Source: Bordetella parapertussis (GTDB taxonomy: Bacteria > Pseudomonadota > Gammaproteobacteria > Burkholderiales > SG8-39). From it: DNA of 8,785 nucleotides. Positions 7,661-8,785 of this stretch are shown here, piece after piece (within the stretch, counting starts at the first letter, position 1; each line of letters opens with the position of its first letter). The stretch covers positions 1-8,785 of the forward strand of contig CAMBSA010000045.1 of the NCBI GenBank assembly GCA_945869935.1, read 5' to 3'. The position numbers and the translations under genes were made by a program. The notes under the pieces are model-generated. The model was not told where the DNA came from. It searched no databases and saw only the letters and a program-made list of their open reading frames with translations.

Positions 7661-8165
7661 AGGAGGCCGGGGTCTCGTCACCTGCGGCCGCCTTCAGTTG
7701 TTGCAGGCCTTCGGTGTTCTGGACGATGTCCTCGAGCAGTTTGTCGAGTTCGTCATTGCCATCCAGCTTCGCCAGAAGGTCGCGCAATTGTTGCCGCGCC
7801 TCGAGCAGGCGATTGAGCGCCGGAATTTGCTTGACCAACGGCTCGGGATTGAAGTCGTCGATGTTCTTGAAATCAAGCTTTACCGGCATGTTGCCCTCGC
7901 CGGTTATCGCATTCGGCACCGAAAGCTCCAGGTGCGGCGAAATCTTTTCCATGATCTCGTTGAAGTTGTCCTTGTCGATTTCGACAAAGCGGCGGTCCTT
8001 CAACTTTGCAAGCGGCGTCTGCGGCATGCCCGAAAGATCCGACATGAGACCGACCACCAGTGGCAACTCCCTCTTTTCGATTGCATCGCCGATTTCGACG
8101 TCATAAGTAATCTGTACGCGCGGCGGACGATTTCTACTCAACCAGTGCTGCAAGCTTTCGGCCAT
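7659..8165 (-). CDS. tssB: TssB, small subunit of the type VI contractile sheath
   Basis: 168-residue VipA/ImpB-family protein that pairs with TssC to make the sheath protomer. Family motifs are RNRPPRVQITYDVEIGDA at 11-28, ELPLVVGLMSDLSG at 33-46, DRRFVEIDKDNFNEIM at 57-72, and LDFKNIDDFNPEPLVKQIP at 97-115. These are followed by a charged helical C-terminal region with LLEARQQLRDLLAKLDGNDE at about 120-139. Length is usual. The ATG is preceded at 5 nt by AAGGAGG (plus-strand 8171-8177), the best SD in the window, which suits a subunit needed in hundreds of copies. It is the first gene after the 185-nt gap below tssA and may be the first gene of its own transcription unit. The stop codon overlaps a 7-bp inverted repeat. 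Confidence 0.98.
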   Translation of the reverse strand: MAESLQHWLSRNRPPRVQITYDVEIGDAIEKRELPLVVGLMSDLSGMPQTPLAKLKDRRFVEIDKDNFNEIMEKISPHLELSVPNAITGEGNMPVKLDFKNIDDFNPEPLVKQIPALNRLLEARQQLRDLLAKLDGNDELDKLLEDIVQNTEGLQQLKAAAGDETPAS

Positions 8166-8350
8166 TTAAGCCTCCTTGTGCAAAAAGTGCGATCACGAAC
8201 TGCGTGGTGATGCGGGGTGGATGCGCCGCCGTGGCTTTGAAGCCCTTCGGGCGCGACGGACGTTTCTATTATCTGCTCGAAGTATGCACCGTATATTACT
8301 GGAATTGCAAAGGTCTTCTGATCGTCCCAACGGGGAATACCGACCTCGGG
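8166..8350 (-). promoter_or_regulatory. tssA-tssB intergenic region, possible promoter for tssB onward
   Basis: 185-nt gap with no credible gene on either strand. Part of it (about 8265-8325) is more AT-rich than the flanking genes. On the minus strand a possible -35 TTGCAA (8305-8310) and -10 CATACT (8281-8286) are separated by 18 nt, each matching 4 of 6 consensus bases. A second -10-like GATAAT (8268-8273, 5 of 6) has no convincing -35 at proper distance. I found no sigma-54 -24/-12 element with correct spacing. A small stem-loop (GCCC/GGGC with a 3-nt loop, 8242-8252) lies nearer tssB. No U-rich terminator follows tssA. That this gap holds a promoter is an inference from length, composition and weak hexamers. 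Confidence 0.3.
8171..8177 (-). promoter_or_regulatory. Ribosome binding site of tssB
   Basis: On the minus strand this reads AAGGAGG, a near-perfect anti-16S complement, 5 nt before the tssB ATG. It is the strongest SD in the window and fixes the tssB start. Confidence 0.9.
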
Positions 8351-8785
8351 TCAATCTTCCTGTCCGGGCTGGTACTCGTCGGGGTCTGTCTCTTGCCGCT
8401 GCCCGACACCGGACCTTATTCCCAGAAGCGTGTACAGCTGAACCAGATCGCCCTCGCTCTGCACGAGTTCCTGCAGCAGATCGGTCAACGGCATCCTGCC
8501 CCAGGTTACCGCCCGCATCACCAGATACGGGCTCGGGCTGTGAGGCTCGGTTCGCAAAAGATAATCGGCGGCCTCGGAAAGACGGCGGTAGGCCTCTTCC
8601 CGACTTCGAATCGGCCCGGACGGCGCCGCGGGGCCGACGTCGCCGTCGGTGGACTGGTCTGACATGGTCGTTGTCTCCTGCTTCCTTGCGACTTCTGCGC
8701 GCCTGGCGGACGCAGAAGCACCGGCAACCGGCCTGCGTTCGTCACGCAATGGCTTCTTCGGAGCAGGCTCACCGCCGAACTCCCG
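8351..8785 (-). CDS. tssA: TssA (ImpA family), C-terminal part, 5' end outside the window
   Basis: The reading frame is open from the right edge to a TGA at 8351 and encodes 144 residues. It begins with a Lys/Arg/Ala/Pro-rich linker of about 55 residues. The conserved C-terminal domain of one TssA class follows: GPIRSREEAYRRLSEAADYL, RTEPHSPSPYLVMRAVTWG and MPLTDLLQELV. A short acidic tail follows TLLGI. In characterised systems TssA contacts the baseplate and the growing distal end of the tail and helps to coordinate Hcp and TssB/C polymerisation; the C-terminal domain makes the ring-like oligomer. The conserved N-terminal ImpA domain should lie beyond base 8785, so whether tssA is intact cannot be judged. 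An in-frame ATG at 8663-8665 with a good upstream SD could start a separate 104-residue C-terminal product. The stop is 185 nt before tssB. Confidence 0.9.
   Translation of the reverse strand, partial: REFGGEPAPKKPLRDERRPVAGASASARRAEVARKQETTTMSDQSTDGDVGPAAPSGPIRSREEAYRRLSEAADYLLRTEPHSPSPYLVMRAVTWGRMPLTDLLQELVQSEGDLVQLYTLLGIRSGVGQRQETDPDEYQPGQED
8675..8679 (-). promoter_or_regulatory. Possible internal ribosome binding site within tssA
   Basis: The minus strand reads AGGAG, 9 nt before an in-frame ATG at 8663-8665. A second purine-rich AAGGAA lies slightly further upstream. If used, it would yield a 104-residue protein starting MSDQSTDGDVG that contains only the conserved TssA C-terminal domain. 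It falls in the low-complexity linker, where such a start would separate the two domains cleanly. Confidence 0.35.

Noticed and set aside
7374..8210. Plus-strand open frame (278 codons) spanning the tssB-tssC gap and tssB
   Set aside because: Most of it is antisense to tssC and tssB, and the part in the gap shows no protein-like motif. The gap is better read as regulatory.
8204..8662. Plus-strand open frame (152 codons) across the tssA-tssB gap and the end of tssA
   Set aside because: It has no family signature, composition changes abruptly across the gap, and it is antisense to the conserved TssA domain.
1..8785. A new, undescribed secretion or defence system
   Set aside because: Every gene matches a known T6SS core family in a familiar order. 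Only regulatory details stand out. Any new effector, immunity or accessory gene would lie outside this window.

Overview
This window is the core of a type VI secretion system (T6SS) locus. All recognisable genes lie on the minus strand, so the transcript reads from the right end to the left. The order is tssA (3' part, cut by the right edge), tssB, tssC, hcp (tssD), tssE, tssF, tssG and clpV/tssH (cut by the left edge). The sequence is clearly GC-rich, with GC-rich third codon positions. Together with family resemblance and gene order this suggests a proteobacterium, perhaps beta- or gamma-; the genus cannot be told from the sequence. No transposase, integrase, tRNA, rRNA or CRISPR array is visible.

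Layout from the transcription start side: the C-terminal domain of TssA (8351-8785), then a 185-nt gap with a locally AT-richer block that may hold a promoter. Next come tssB (7659-8165) and an unusually long 161-nt gap with three small perfect inverted repeats. Then tssC (6007-7497), a 57-nt gap and hcp (5467-5949). After a 15-nt gap come tssE, tssF, tssG and clpV, which are tightly packed: tssE/tssF overlap by 11 nt, tssF/tssG by 37 nt, and clpV starts 1 nt after the tssG stop. No stretch over 300 nt lacks a gene.

The parts fit the known phage-tail-like machine. Hcp forms the inner tube and TssB/TssC the contractile sheath around it. TssE, TssF and TssG are baseplate wedge proteins. TssA organises priming and polymerisation of the tail, and ClpV is the AAA+ ATPase that recycles contracted sheath. 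Membrane-complex genes (tssJ, tssL, tssM), tssK, vgrG, effectors and immunity genes are not in the window. Translation signals appear graded: tssB and tssC have strong Shine-Dalgarno (SD) sequences with ATG, while the baseplate genes tssF and tssG start with TTG inside the preceding gene.

The system itself is well described. The points worth a second look are regulatory: the structured tssB-tssC gap, a possible internal start in tssA, the start region of tssE without an SD sequence, and the graded start signals.
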